Source: Cephalotrichum gorgonifer (lineage: Eukaryota > Ascomycota > Sordariomycetes > Microascales > Microascaceae). Taken from it: DNA of 64,000 bases. Where the stretch lies: contig ONZQ02000011.1 in NCBI GenBank assembly GCA_900312665.1, positions 201,454-265,453 on the forward strand, read 5' to 3'. The notes beneath the pieces are model-generated. The model had not been told where the DNA came from. It was given only the letters and a program-made list of their open reading frames with translations, and ran no database searches. Shown in pieces: positions 25,701-37,500 of this stretch (positions within the stretch are counted from its first letter, which is position 1; every line of letters starts with the position of its first letter). Made by a program: the position numbers and the translations under genes.

Positions 25701-27892
25701 CGCGAGCGGAGACAGCGGATCATCAGCCGCGCCCAGAGGAACATCCCGTCGGCGCCGGTGCAGAGCTGGTCCGCGAAGGCCTCCTTCTGTTCGAGGTGGG
25801 TACTCGGGAGCAGCTCGTCGTCGAACATGTCCTGGAGCTGGTTTAGACAGAAGTGGCGGATGTCCCGGGATACTTTGGTCTTGGAGACGATGAAGATGTG
25901 GCTGGAGCGTACGGAGGTCTTGAGCGCGGCGACGTTGATCCGGCTGAGCAGCATCACGCGGAGGCCGGGGAGGCTGGAGGACAGGGCGACGAGTGACTCA
26001 ACCAACAGGTCGTTGTCCTCACATTCGTCGATGCCATCCATTATAAGAATACCATCCTCAGGAAGGCACAGGCGAAGCATGTCCAGGAGTAACATGTCGG
26101 ATGCCACGGGTTGCCCCTGGCCGGCCTCATCCGCAATGAAGGTGAGGCAGTCCAGTAACTGGGTGTCTTTGCGCTGTTTCCAGAGAAGTTGGGCCATGAT
26201 GGAGCGGAACGCCTCGGGCCATCGGGCACTGCTCGGCACCTGGTGGTCGAAGAAGTAATAGTAAACATTGGAAGACGACGGCGACCCGCTCTGGAGCTCC
26301 TCTATGATCGTCGCGGCAAGGATAGTCTTGCCAGCTCCGGGATGGCCTGAAAATGGTCAGCACTGAAGAGAGCATCAAATGCAAGTTAGAGTCAAGAGAT
26401 ATGTCTAATAAATCCCTACCCTGTAGCCACATGACGTTGGACCCGAGATGCTTCCTCGAATGAGAAGTGGTGACCTCGGAGCGTCTCTCCATCCAGCTGT
26501 TGTAAGCCGGCTCTTCGAATAGCCACATCGCCGTGCCCGCGTCCCGAAGTTGGAGCGCCTTGTTAAAGGGGTTGGTATAATTCGGAGCTGCCAGCCAGTC
26601 CACAATCCGAGAGTGCGCCCTCTCTGCCAAACAGGAGAACGTAGGCTGTTAGTTATTCTTCCGTGGTTAGAGGGGTACGTGACGGCCAAACGACTACTAA
26701 CCTTGCCGATCCTTCTCTAACGCCCTCAGCTCCCGGCGGATCGCCGCAAGGTGACTGGAGATCTGCTCTCTGTGCTGCGAGCTCTGTTCCCGCTCCTCCC
26801 TCATGAAGATGCGCTCCTGCTCTGCCAGCTTCCTCTCCTGCGCGGCGTCGTCGCGCTCGACGGACTCCACCTTGCGGTCGGCCGCGGCCCTGGCCCTCTC
26901 CCTTGCATCTTCGCTGGCGTGCCAGAGGACGAGCTGCTCGAATATGAATCGCCGGTGACTTCGCATCCGGCTCAGCAGCTCGCCGAACCGGGACTCGAAC
27001 GGCTTCCACAGGAGACTCCCGACCACAGCGGGGGCCTTCTTCGCTCCTGGGTCGATAAACTGTCAGCGATGTTTCGTAAACCCTGTTTAGAAAGAATGAA
27101 AAAGAGGGTGGGTTTCTCCTTCTTCTTCTTTTTGTCCTACATGTACTTACTACCGTCCGGCTTCGCGAATATCCCAACAGCCACATGGAGGACGGCGAAT
27201 ATATCCTTGTAAATCTCCCTGATATGCGTCTGAATCCTCACATTGTTATTCTCGTCGTCGTTACTAGGGGGTCTGTCCTTGCAGAGGTCGAGGAGCTCGC
27301 TATACTGGGGGAGTGCCTCGGTCAAGGTCGATAGCATCTGTGCGAACTTTTCGAAGAAGCTGCTATAATCCCCGGCCAGCTAACGAACCCCCCCATCTTT
27401 TTGTTAGCAAAAAAAAAAAAAGCCCCGGGCTAATAATAGTACAGAGGAGAAAAAAAGTGTCCCGGGACGGCAATTGGTTTAATAGTCGAATCCGAGGAGA
27501 CGAACCTGCAGAACAAGCCGCAGCGACCCCCAGAATATCGCGGCAAACTCGGGCTTGGAAGAGACGAAGATGTCGACGATCTTGAAGAAGGGCTCCAGCC
27601 CGTCGGAGAACTTCTTGATTATCCCCAGCCATCGTTTCCCAGAGGGGCCCTTGTTGGCGATGATGTCCAGCCTCTCGACGGATATCAGGAAGACATCGGC
27701 GGAGAGGGTGGTGGTGAATCTATCACGCTCTTTGGCCGGTAGCGCCGCGAGGAAATCGGCCTGAGCCTGCTGGAAGATGTCGTTCTGGAGTTCGCAGGAG
27801 GATAATAGTTAGTACTAGGTTTTGTACGGCTAGTTAGACAGGAACTGTAGTCGTACTTCGATCGGGTTCGTAGATTTAGACGGGTATGCCAT
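22756..27892 (-). CDS. NLR/STAND NTPase: DUF7708-like, coiled coil, NACHT
   Basis: Seven exons (27892-27857, 27784-27506, 27379-27151, 27046-26702, 26623-26420, 26346-23743, 23657-22756) join in frame to 1532 residues. Residues about 13-180 (ALPAKERDRF, SSKPEFAAIFWGSLRLVLQL) match the DUF7708-type N-terminus of fungal STAND proteins. An Arg/Glu-rich coiled coil spans about 225-296. The NACHT-type NTPase has a P-loop GHPGAGKT at 365-372 and Walker B ILIMDGIDECED at about 462-473, followed by the helical/winged region with the RFIHLSVRELIE motif. No ANK, TPR or canonical WD40 array follows; there are only a few weak propeller-like strands (VHYSPDGEYLVLHE, SIVFHPTRALLVFHG, SMAFSSCGSFLVI) and a disordered end. 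Such proteins act in fungal self/non-self recognition and regulated cell death. The frame is intact. The 36-nt first exon is the least certain part. Confidence 0.85.
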
Positions 27893-29522
27893 TTAGGGCT
27901 GTGTGCAGAGAGATACCGTCACCGAGGCGAGGATGTATCTAGATTTGGATGTAGATACTTTAAACTGTTGTCGTGATTGCAGAACATGGGCAGAACTGTT
28001 TTAAATGGCCTGTTTAGTTTACCCTCCTGCCTCTGCCTTGGGGCTGCCTCGCCTGCTCTCTACTCTCTTTTAGTCCTATTACAAGGCGGCGGCCGAAGCC
28101 AGCCCTGCTCCACGTGGCGCTGTCTTCGAAATGTATACGAGTGGTTATTAGTTGCGATACCGAATCATCCTTGTTGGTTGGTGATCGGCCATGCTTTCGT
28201 GTGGCTACACATGCACTTTTCTATCCAACGGATGTTCGCCATCATGCTCAGCCCCAGTCCCCGCATTGCTCCTCCCTCATAGCTCCGACTTGGACTCGGG
28301 ATGAGTGGGGTGACCTTCCAGGCGCGATATTCGGATTGCGTGGTACTATGTTAAGTGGATATACTCGTCCTCAAACTGTCCCGTAAAATACTGGTGGGAC
28401 GGTTCAGGTTGATAGACGCTTTTGATAGAGAAGTCTAATAGGGTTCTTCTCCCTCACTTGGATATTGTGTGACCCTGGGTAATACGACCTTATTTCAGGT
28501 CTAAGAAAAGGTGGTTTCGTGGATGTGGGCGTGGACATGGGTGTCGAGCCGATTACACAACTCATTCCATGATACTCACTCTCCCATTTTCGTCGTATTG
28601 GTATCGCGGATGCCTCCGTCAGCCCAACCTCTCATCACGAAGGTTCGATCCCATCCCATAGCTCCCCTGGTCTGAAGCCTCTTCTGTTTCCAAGTTAGTT
28701 AGGCCCTAGGGTATCTATCTAAGCTACTAACGTAAGCGGCAATCCTCGAGCCAAGCCCCATCCAGAACCCCAGAAAGGGATTGGACTAAAAATTCGAGTA
28801 CAGTACTACCCTGTGCCAAGGTCGTCCCATCTAATCTCAGCCTGGGGAGTTGGCTGCCCAGAGTGAGCTGACTTCGACCAGTAAACACATAACAGCAAAT
28901 ACCAGATGAGAAGAGAAAAGCAAATGTAATGAGAGGAATCCTCTTGGTCATTGTGTCTGTCATGCTCGGGTGAATTAACGCCTACTCCCGCGCCCGTTTG
29001 GGCGCGAGGATAGGTGCGCTAACAATTCTGTCTTCTATTTCTTTCCTCTTTTGCGCCATCTTGAGGGAACTTGGCGGGACATTCCTTCCCCCACTTCTGT
29101 CCCCGGCCATCCTACGTCCTACCTCACTACTCCGTACGTGGACACATAATCTCTTTCGCATCTCACACCGATGATTCCTCCCTGTGTGGTGTCGAAACCC
29201 TTTTGTACACCCTAATACGGGGAGATCCGCGGTGGTATGTGTCCCTGTGCTATCCACGCCGTTCGGGGCATCTCCAATCTGTCCTTGCGAACTCGCCGGC
29301 CACTTCTCTATTAATACACCTATTCCCCCACGCTTCGGGTTTAACGTTAGCCTGAATGGCCTGGGAGCGAATCGCCACGCCTGGACCCTGACTCCGGTCT
29401 GACTGACACGACACCAATGTCTTAGCGCCGCTCATGTGGGGACGGGACGCTGCTGCGCCTTCCTTGGGCAAATCCTTATTTCCCTCCTTCCCCTTCCTCC
29501 CTTGACTGAATTGCCGGGAACA

Positions 29523-29542
29523 TTATTATTATTATTATTAAT
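29523..29542. repeat. ATT trinucleotide microsatellite
   Basis: About six uninterrupted ATT units in non-coding DNA. Confidence 0.85.
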
Positions 29543-29984
29543 GTACATACCACCTACCGTCAGCACCCGCCACTTTCCTACTGCAACTGTGGTAGGGCTG
29601 ATGACACCCGGATAAGACCGTAAGACTTGGAATATTCTCATGTCTCACCGTCCCGTGCCCCTCAAGTTCGTGACTTACACCTCTTGGAGGGCCAACTCAC
29701 TCGGGGGTGAGGGGGATATGAGTACTTGCCTATTCCTCTTCCCAAGCGGTCCCCATGGGCCAGGCCAATCGCAGCCTGCTCGTATGTAGTATTTCGACCA
29801 GGTGACACCCACTACTTTTCACGCCATACGCGCCCATACGCGCCCAAAACGGGGACTGCAGGGTACTCCGCATACGCCCAGGCTCCCCAAATGGGTAATA
29901 CGAGCTGTTTGATCACTTCCTCTCCAGCCGTGCAGCGGCCCCCACCGTCAGCAAGGACTGCGCCCATATGCGGAGAAACACACA

Positions 29985-30025
29985 TACACAACTACTACAC
30001 ACACACATACACACACACACATTCC
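29985..30025. repeat. Imperfect CA/ACAC microsatellite
   Basis: An ACACAC-rich run with a few T interruptions in non-coding DNA upstream of the NLR gene. Confidence 0.8.
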
Positions 30026-31111
30026 TCAGACATGGCCCGGGTGGACTCTTTGTTGTGTCCCCCCCCCAGCGTGATGAAGATCGAACAGACTCGACGCAAG
30101 GGAAGGAGCGCAGTGAGGGAAGGGAGAGGTGTCTTCACGAGCCGGGACGCTAGAATAAGGGGAAGGAAGGCCTTCCATTCGAAAACTTGCGAGTTTTGTA
30201 ATGACTGAGCTCTCCTTGGGGTTCCATATTGTCCGACAGAGCAAGCTTACCCTTGTCCCATGAGAAGTACGTGTACTACTCGGGATCGGCCGCAGCCCAA
30301 TCTCCAGCCTCCTCCTTCTCTCACCATCTAAACCCCGAGCCCCAAGGCTATCCCTTTCAGCCACATGCATCCCTGCTCCCGTGCCTACCATACCACCCGT
30401 CCGCACTCCCGCCATCCACGACACCACCTATGCACTAATAATAATTCCTTGCATGAAGCCGGCGCTGCCTTCCTCTCCCCCCACCCCCGGCTCTCTTATC
30501 CCGGCGGAAGTTACATCTTCAATAGCGTGCTGATCCTGCAGTCAAGCCACAGCTGAGTACATTGCACACGACGCAGAGTGCTACCCCCGCCGACTTTTCG
30601 AGTCATGCTTCTCATCCCATTCGCCCATGCCGAGGTGGCGGGTCCAGGGCTTCGTAGGCTTGTAGGATATTTAGTCTCTCTCCCCGTCAGCTTCCTCCGG
30701 CTCCGCCCCCAAGAACCATGGCCGTCTTTCTATCCTTGAATAGCATACTCCACTCCAGACCGATGTCAATACCCGATCCGTCCCGGAATCCCCGTTGCCC
30801 ATCCCGCTGGTAACGGCTCCCCCATTGACTACCTACCACCCCCCCTCCCCCCTTGGACCTTCCTGACGGCCTGGGTTCCTTACTTCTTGAACTTCAAGGG
30901 CGGCCGATATCGTGTAACAGTAGAACGGTGGGACCTCACCTCGCACGCCTCCCCCCCCCCTTGCATATCGTAACCCATACACCTCTTTACTGCTGGGTTC
31001 CTTTCATCTCCATTCCATTTACACCTCTCCCCTCTTAACCCTTCGTTTTCCTGTCTCCTTTTTCTTTTCTTTTCCTTCCCTCCCCCTAATATAATCTTTA
31101 ATTCATAACTC

Positions 31112-33601
31112 ATGCCCGACGACCTTCTGGACATGGAGATCATTCCACCACGAAACTCGCCGCCCGGGGGTAGTCCTCGCCACGCCCACCAAAACCCCAA
31201 TCCCAACACCGCGTCCCCACGACCTGCCTCCGTCTGGAATCCATGGCAGCCCGTGCCCGTCCAGCCGCCCATCGCCAGGAAGCCCGTCGGCTCGTCCCCC
31301 ACGTCCCCTCGGTCACCGAGGTCGCCGTCCTCGTCCCAGGCCCGGAGCCCGCCCACCGGCCACGACCCATGGGGCGAATTCGTCTCCTCGTCCTTCGGCA
31401 TCTCGAGGCCCGGGCCGTACCACGCCAAGTCCATCGAGTCCCCCGCGGCCCAGCGGCCCACGACCGCCCACGGCCGCTCCCTCTCAGACCCCGATCCCTC
31501 CTACGCCTCGCCTCCCCTCATGGACTCCACCACCGAACTCCTCCCGTCTCCAGCTTCTGGTTCCCTGGCGTCCCCCCCGCCGCCGGGCTACTACCCACCG
31601 GGCTACCAGCCCGTAGGCTCCCGAACCCCGCCGGCACCCACCTCTAGCCCCCCGCCGCCGGACAGCCCCCCGCGCAACCCGAGCTTTATCTTCAGGTACT
31701 GGCTCCCCCACTACAGCATGTACTTCTTCCTCATCGTCGGCGTCCTCTTCGCCGTCGGCCACCACCTCTTCTACACCAACCTGCACGGCAAGGACGCCAC
31801 AAACCAGATCCGCCTCCTCCGGTACGGCGCCGCCCTCTCCTTCCTCTGCAAGGCCTCCCTTGCCGCCGCGGCCGTCACCGCCTTCCGCCAGCGCGTGTGG
31901 ATGACGGTCCGCCGCAAGGTCCTCACCCTCGCCGCCGTCGACTCCCTCTTCGCCGCCACAGAGGACATCTTCGCCCTGATGAACCTCGAGCTCTTCCGCC
32001 AGGCCAAGCTCGCCATCCTCCTGGCCGTCTACGTCTGGTGCACCCCGCTCGTCGTCATCTTCGCCTCCGACACCCTGGCCGTCGAGCCCACCACCCTCGT
32101 CCAGCGGTACGACTGCCCCTCCATCCGCTCCCTCAACTTCGAGCACGAGGGGACCAACGACTGGCGGAACGGCCGCCTCATCGAGGGCCTGTACGAGCTG
32201 TCGCTGTCCTTGTGGAACAACACCTCCAAGGACGTCGACGACCCGGACTTCTTCGACTACTACGCCGGCCCGAGCCTGCCGGGCGAGCTGGTCGCCACCC
32301 TGGCCTCCTACCTGAAGATGCCCATCGCGAGGGAGAACGCCTCGGCCGAGATCTGCTCGCCGGGCTGGAACTGCACCTTCACCGTCGACTTCGTGGCCCC
32401 CGGCTACAAGTGCACCGAGCTCGCGAGCGGCGTCGGCTCCCGGGTCAGGAACCTCGGCGACGCCGAGCCCCCTTTCGACACCGACATCCTCGCCCCCACG
32501 GGGAACGTGACGTACATCGCCAACGCCTTCGAGGGCGAGTACGCCGCCCCCCAGGTCCCCTCCCTCGATGGCGGCATCCCCAGAATGAGCCCCCCCTACC
32601 CGCCCCACCTCGGCGCGCTGCGGACAGAGCCCATCATCTGGGTCGGGTATGCCGCCGTCGACGACCCCTCCAAGCCTCAACCCGGGGGGCCCGACGAGCC
32701 CGGGTGGGACGAGGCCTTCACCCCCAAGATCTTCGGCTGCGAGCACTACGAGACCCGCTACGAGGTCGACTTCACGTACAACTCGTCCCAGCAGCACACG
32801 CACGTGCGCAAGCGCGAGTACCTCCGCCCCGTCATCGACACCACCTTCGTCCGGGGGAGGCTCTCAAACGACGGCACCCTGGACAACACCACCGCCGTTC
32901 CCGAGTCCAACTATGTGCTCCCCACCGGCGACCTGGCGCGGTACCGCACCGTGGCGGCGTACCACTCCCTCGGCATGCACCTGCGTAACTTCCTGGAGGG
33001 CACCATCTCCGAGCCGAAGAAGATCGTGCACGGGCGCATTACGCAGACGCGCCTCGTGGACCCGCACTCGTACCTGGGCGTCCGGGACCTCCACAAGGCC
33101 CTGCCGACCCTGTACGAGGACATGCTCCTCTCCATGCTCTCGAACCCGCAATTCCTGGCCGTCGTGTGGGCCGCCGACCCGGGGCAGGTCACGGGGCGCG
33201 CCAAGGGAGGCGCGGAGACCGAGTTCGCGTGCACGAGGCACCGCACGTCCAACACGTACAGGTACCACGCCGCGGACCTGTGGGCCGTGTACTCCGTCGC
33301 CATAGTGCTCTGCCTCATGGCCGTGGGGTACGGCGCGTACGCCGTCGCGGAAGAGGGCGTGACGAGGACGACGAGGTTCAGCTCCATCGCCGCCGCCACT
33401 CGGGGCCCCGCGCTAGAGAAGATCCCCTGGGAGGAGGCCGGGGAGGGGGCTCCGGGTGGGTTGCAGCCGGTGGATAGGGACGCCGCGTGGAAGGTGAAGG
33501 TCGGGTATGGCGTCGTGGTGAGCAAGGGGTCTAACGGGTTTGGGGTCGAGGGGGACGTGGTGCAGGGGAATGGGGGCGGGAGAAGGAGGTGGGGATTTTA
33601 A
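31112..33601 (+). CDS. Uncharacterised multi-pass membrane protein with large ectodomain
   Basis: Single exon, 829 residues, starting at the first ATG. Residues 1-190 are Pro/Ser-rich and disordered, with SPRSPRSPSSSQARSPP and PPGYYPPGYQP runs. Three hydrophobic spans follow at about 200-220 (YSMYFFLIVGVLFAVGHHLF), 238-263 and 293-316 (AKLAILLAVYVWCTPLVVIF). A loop of about 400 residues then carries N-glycosylation sequons (NNTS, NCTF, NVTY, NSS, NTT) and paired Cys residues, so it is probably extracellular or lumenal. A last span lies at about 720-745 (AVYSVAIVLCLMAVGYGAY), with a short cytosolic tail. The layout resembles a widespread family of fungal membrane proteins of unknown role; I cannot assign a function. 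Very GC-rich third positions create long antisense ORFs. Confidence 0.82.
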   Translation: MPDDLLDMEIIPPRNSPPGGSPRHAHQNPNPNTASPRPASVWNPWQPVPVQPPIARKPVGSSPTSPRSPRSPSSSQARSPPTGHDPWGEFVSSSFGISRPGPYHAKSIESPAAQRPTTAHGRSLSDPDPSYASPPLMDSTTELLPSPASGSLASPPPPGYYPPGYQPVGSRTPPAPTSSPPPPDSPPRNPSFIFRYWLPHYSMYFFLIVGVLFAVGHHLFYTNLHGKDATNQIRLLRYGAALSFLCKASLAAAAVTAFRQRVWMTVRRKVLTLAAVDSLFAATEDIFALMNLELFRQAKLAILLAVYVWCTPLVVIFASDTLAVEPTTLVQRYDCPSIRSLNFEHEGTNDWRNGRLIEGLYELSLSLWNNTSKDVDDPDFFDYYAGPSLPGELVATLASYLKMPIARENASAEICSPGWNCTFTVDFVAPGYKCTELASGVGSRVRNLGDAEPPFDTDILAPTGNVTYIANAFEGEYAAPQVPSLDGGIPRMSPPYPPHLGALRTEPIIWVGYAAVDDPSKPQPGGPDEPGWDEAFTPKIFGCEHYETRYEVDFTYNSSQQHTHVRKREYLRPVIDTTFVRGRLSNDGTLDNTTAVPESNYVLPTGDLARYRTVAAYHSLGMHLRNFLEGTISEPKKIVHGRITQTRLVDPHSYLGVRDLHKALPTLYEDMLLSMLSNPQFLAVVWAADPGQVTGRAKGGAETEFACTRHRTSNTYRYHAADLWAVYSVAIVLCLMAVGYGAYAVAEEGVTRTTRFSSIAAATRGPALEKIPWEEAGEGAPGGLQPVDRDAAWKVKVGYGVVVSKGSNGFGVEGDVVQGNGGGRRRWGF

Positions 33602-34538
33602 GCTGGGGTGAGCAAAAAGGGTAGAGGGGGAAGGCGGGTTATTTACTTTTGGGCTGTTTTTATTAGCGTATCTCCTGCATATACCCAGGCGCAGGTGGCT
33701 AACACACCTGCGCCGTCATATAATGAAAAGCGAAGCGTTATTCTTTACATTAGCCATGCAATAGTAAGCAACCCGCCTGTAGTGAGTTTCCGGTTGGGGG
33801 CGAGAGACGGGAGACCGGGGAGCGACAGCAACTAAAGGTGGACCCGAGCCGAGTGGGGCCGTGGGACGGCCGGGCGGAGGTGGTGGGGACGGGGAACTCT
33901 CCATCTTCTCCACCACCTTTTATCGCACCAGCCTCGATCTTGACTCCAAGATGATGCTCCGAGAGACTCCCTTCTCCTGGCCCCCCATACCGGACAACGT
34001 TTCTCCTGCTATTCACCCCACAATCCAACCCTGCCCATTAGATACTTCTATGTCACCATCCACCATCCCACATCTCACATTTTATACTGTGTGCTTCACA
34101 CTTCACACACTTCGCGTGCAATCCCATATTCACAGCATAGACCAGAGCATGGCGCACATAGCAGAGCACAACACCACCATTAAAGCACACAGTCGAAAAA
34201 AAAGAGGCTCTCTTCTCCATCTCATCTTATCTTTGCCCTTCCTAATAATGTACCACCCACCCGCTGGTGACCTTCTTACTATCTATCCCCCACTGCCCAC
34301 TGCCCACTTCCCATGGATAAACTCGGTGAAAACATAATGATACAAAGTAATATCAAGGCCCCCCTTTTTCCGCCTCCCCCAACGAAACCCAACGAACCCA
34401 GACAAAGGGAAGCTCGAAAAAAAGTAGCAGAAGCGAAACAAAAGAAAATAAAGTGAAAGAAGACCCGAAGCTAACTCTCCCCTCTCGACATCCATTCAGA
34501 TCTCATCTCCCCATGCTCCTCCCCCGGCTACGGCACTT
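33602..34538. other. Convergent 3' spacer
   Basis: 0.9 kb of AT-richer DNA between convergent stops, presumably 3' UTRs. No RNA gene or further ORF is supported. Confidence 0.5.
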
Positions 34539-37500
34539 CTAGTGCCCCCTAGCCCTCTTCCCACTCCCAATTTCCGCATCGCCCCGAGGCCTCTTGTTCC
34601 CGGGCTGGAAATCGCCTGCAGCAGCGTTCAGCCCGCCTCTGCCTCGCCCCCTACCCCTCTCTCCGGCTGCCGCCCCGCCCCGCCCGGGCGGCACATACGT
34701 GCCCGCCCTACCGCCCCTGTGTCCGCCTCGCATGACCGGGAGAGAAGACTGCCCCCGGCCCTGTTGGGCCGGCTGTGGTGCTTGCGCCTGAGCCTGAGCC
34801 TGGGCCGCCTGGGGCTGCGGGGGCTTCTGCGCCGACGGCTGTCCGAACTTGGGTAACTGGCTCTGTGGCTGCGGTTGAGGCTGGGCCTGCGGCTGAGGAG
34901 GAAGCTGTTGGGCAAATGGATTCGGCGCCACGGCGCCAGCCGTCGATGGTGTCGCGAAAGGATTAGGAAGCATCGTCTGTTGTGCCTGTCCCTGCTGAGA
35001 TTGCGGTGTCGGCCGGGGCTGGGCCTGCTGGGCCTGAGGTGTCGCCTGCGGCTGTGGCGCCGGCGGCTTCGCGGGCACATTGGGCCTCTGGGCCGGCTTC
35101 TCCTCCACCACGCTCGGAGCCGCACTTGGCGCTACACTGGGAGCCGCGCTCGGCACTGCGAAAATGTTAGCTTCATCCCGGATATAAACACATTTTCGGA
35201 CGCTCAACATACCCGGACTCCCCTTAGGACCAGCGGCGGGCGAACCCGGCATCCCGCCAACCCCGCTCCCCTGCCTAACCATCGCCGGCCCGCTGTTCGG
35301 TTTCGCCGCCTGCGCAACCTCCCAGACCTCGCCCACCGGCCTCTCAGGCGTCTCTGCTGCCGCCTGCTGCACCACCCCGAGCTTTGCCTGCGCCGCCTTG
35401 AACTTGTTCTCCGTCATGTTGATCTTCACCGTCGCTTTCTTCTGCTCCATCATCTGCCCCTGCTCCCTCGCCTGCGCAACCCTCACGTCTGCCTCGGCCT
35501 TGAGCGTCGCCTCTAGCTCCGCCCGGACCTTGGCTGACTCCGCCTCCAGCCTCTTCTTGAGGTTGTTGGAGAAGATCGTCTTGGCCGTCGTGTTCGTCGT
35601 AAGCAGTTTGCGGAGGTCCGCATCCGACATATGCATCAAGTCGCCCGGCGTGCCCGCGGCCGTCGGCGTGGAAGGCACCTGCTGCGAGGGCGTGGCGGGT
35701 GTTGCGGGCGGCTGGGACTCGGGTCCCCCCTCGGCCGCCTTGATGACCCTCTCCTGCTCAAGCTTAAGCCTCATCTCGCTCTCCTCCTTCTCCCACTCCG
35801 CCTTCTTCCGCTTGAACTCCTCTTCCCTCGCCTTGAAGCCCTCTTCCATCTCCGTCCGCGCTGTGCGAAGTTTATTGTTCAGAGCGTCTCGCATCTTGTC
35901 GCTACGCTGCTTGATCGTCTGCTCAATCTTCGCCTCGACCTCCTGGGCCTTGGCCTCGTGTTCGGCAGCCCGAGCCTCGGCATCGCGGACCTTCTCCTCG
36001 AGCGCCCTACGCGCCTCGTCGGACAGGCCACTAGCGCCCTCCGCCACCTCACCCACCTCGCCAGTCTCCAGTCGTGTGTGTGCGCTCTGGAGTGCCTGGT
36101 CACGCTCCGAAATAGCCGTCTCGAGCTCTGATCGCAGCTTCTCCAACTCGGCCTCCGCCTGCGCCCTTTGAGCATTGACAGACTCGAGCTCATTCTTGAC
36201 TTGCTCGTAGTCTTGGTTGAGAACAGCTAGCTGCTGCTCTAGCTCTCTGGTGGCGGTGTCGTCAGAGGGCTGCCCACCGGCGTCCTGCGCGATCGGCTGT
36301 GCGGGGGCTTCCACGGGGGCCTGCGCATGGGCCTGCGCAGCCTCGGCACTGGCCTGCTGGGTGAGGGTCTCAATCGTCTGCTGGTACACCGCGATCTGCC
36401 TCTCAAGCTCGGCCTTCTCCTGCTTCGATACCTCCAACTCGCTGGTAGATGCCGTAGCCTGCTGCGCGGAGGCCTGCGCGGAGGCGGCGAGCCCGTCGTT
36501 GGCGGCATCAAGCTGCGCCGCGAGCTCCTTAGCCCGCTGCAGCGCGTCGTTCTTCTCGCCCGTGAGCTTTCGCGACCGCTCCTTGAACTGGTCCACGAGC
36601 TTCTGTCGCGTCGTCTGCCAGTTGCCCCTCTCCGTCTCGATCAGCGCCTCGAGCTCCGCCACCCTAGCCTGAAGAGGCTCCCCGGCACTCTTGAGAGCGT
36701 CGCGCTCGGCCTCGAGCTCCGTGATAGTGTCCTTGAGCTGCGTGAGCTCCGCCGCGTCGACGCGTCCGTACTTCGTAAGGATATCCTCCGTCCGCTTCTG
36801 CCAGCGGTCGCGGTCCTCCTGGATCTGCTTCAACTCCTCCTCGAGGTACGACTTCTCCGCCTTGAGCTCCTCGATCTGGGACTCGAGCGGCTGGATCTTG
36901 CCCCCGAGCTCCTCGATCTTGGCATTCTTCTCCTCAATCTGCGACCTCGCCTGCGCCAGCTCATTTCGTAATGTGGCACTGCTCTCGCGGTACAGGTTGA
37001 GCTCGTTGAGTTTGGCGACGATCTCCTGGTGGGAGAGGGAGCTGCGGCCGCTCTCCGCCAGTGAACGCCGCTCCTGGTCTAGCTTCAGACGTGCCTCGTC
37101 AAGCTGCGACTGTGCGTACTCGAGCTGTTGTTGCAGTCGCTTGCATTCCGACACCCTCATATCGTGTTGCACCTCAAGAATCTCCTTCTCCCTGCGTAGA
37201 TAGCCATTGAGCTCTCGCAGCCCATCCACATCAGCCACGGGCCCGGCAGATTCCTGTCCCTCGTCGTATGCCTGGAGTCGGTTTTGTTGTAGGTTGGAGA
37301 TCTGTGCCGTTACACTCTCCATTTGTTGGTGGAGAAGTTTGTTTTGCGCATTCGTATCTTCACGTCGCGCGTTGAGCTCCATAACTTCCTTCTCCAGTTG
37401 CTGACGGCGCTCCTCCCAAGACGACTCGCTTTGCGCGAGAGTCACCTTCGCGGATTCCGCCGCGGCCTTGTACGAAGCGGCCTCGCTCTTGAGCTGGTTA

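Larger units (their letters stand above)
27893..31111. other. Long divergent gene-free region
   Basis: 3.2 kb between the divergent NLR and membrane-protein starts. It contains microsatellites (ATT near 29523-29542, CA-rich near 29985-30025) and a C/T-rich stretch from about 30800 to the next start. I see no gene. Confidence 0.5.

Noticed and set aside
31484..32803. 439-codon minus-strand ORF opposite the membrane-protein gene
   Set aside because: Composition is Gly/Glu/Val/Arg monotone, typical of an antisense shadow of a gene with GC-rich third positions. The plus-strand protein has membrane spans and sequons.
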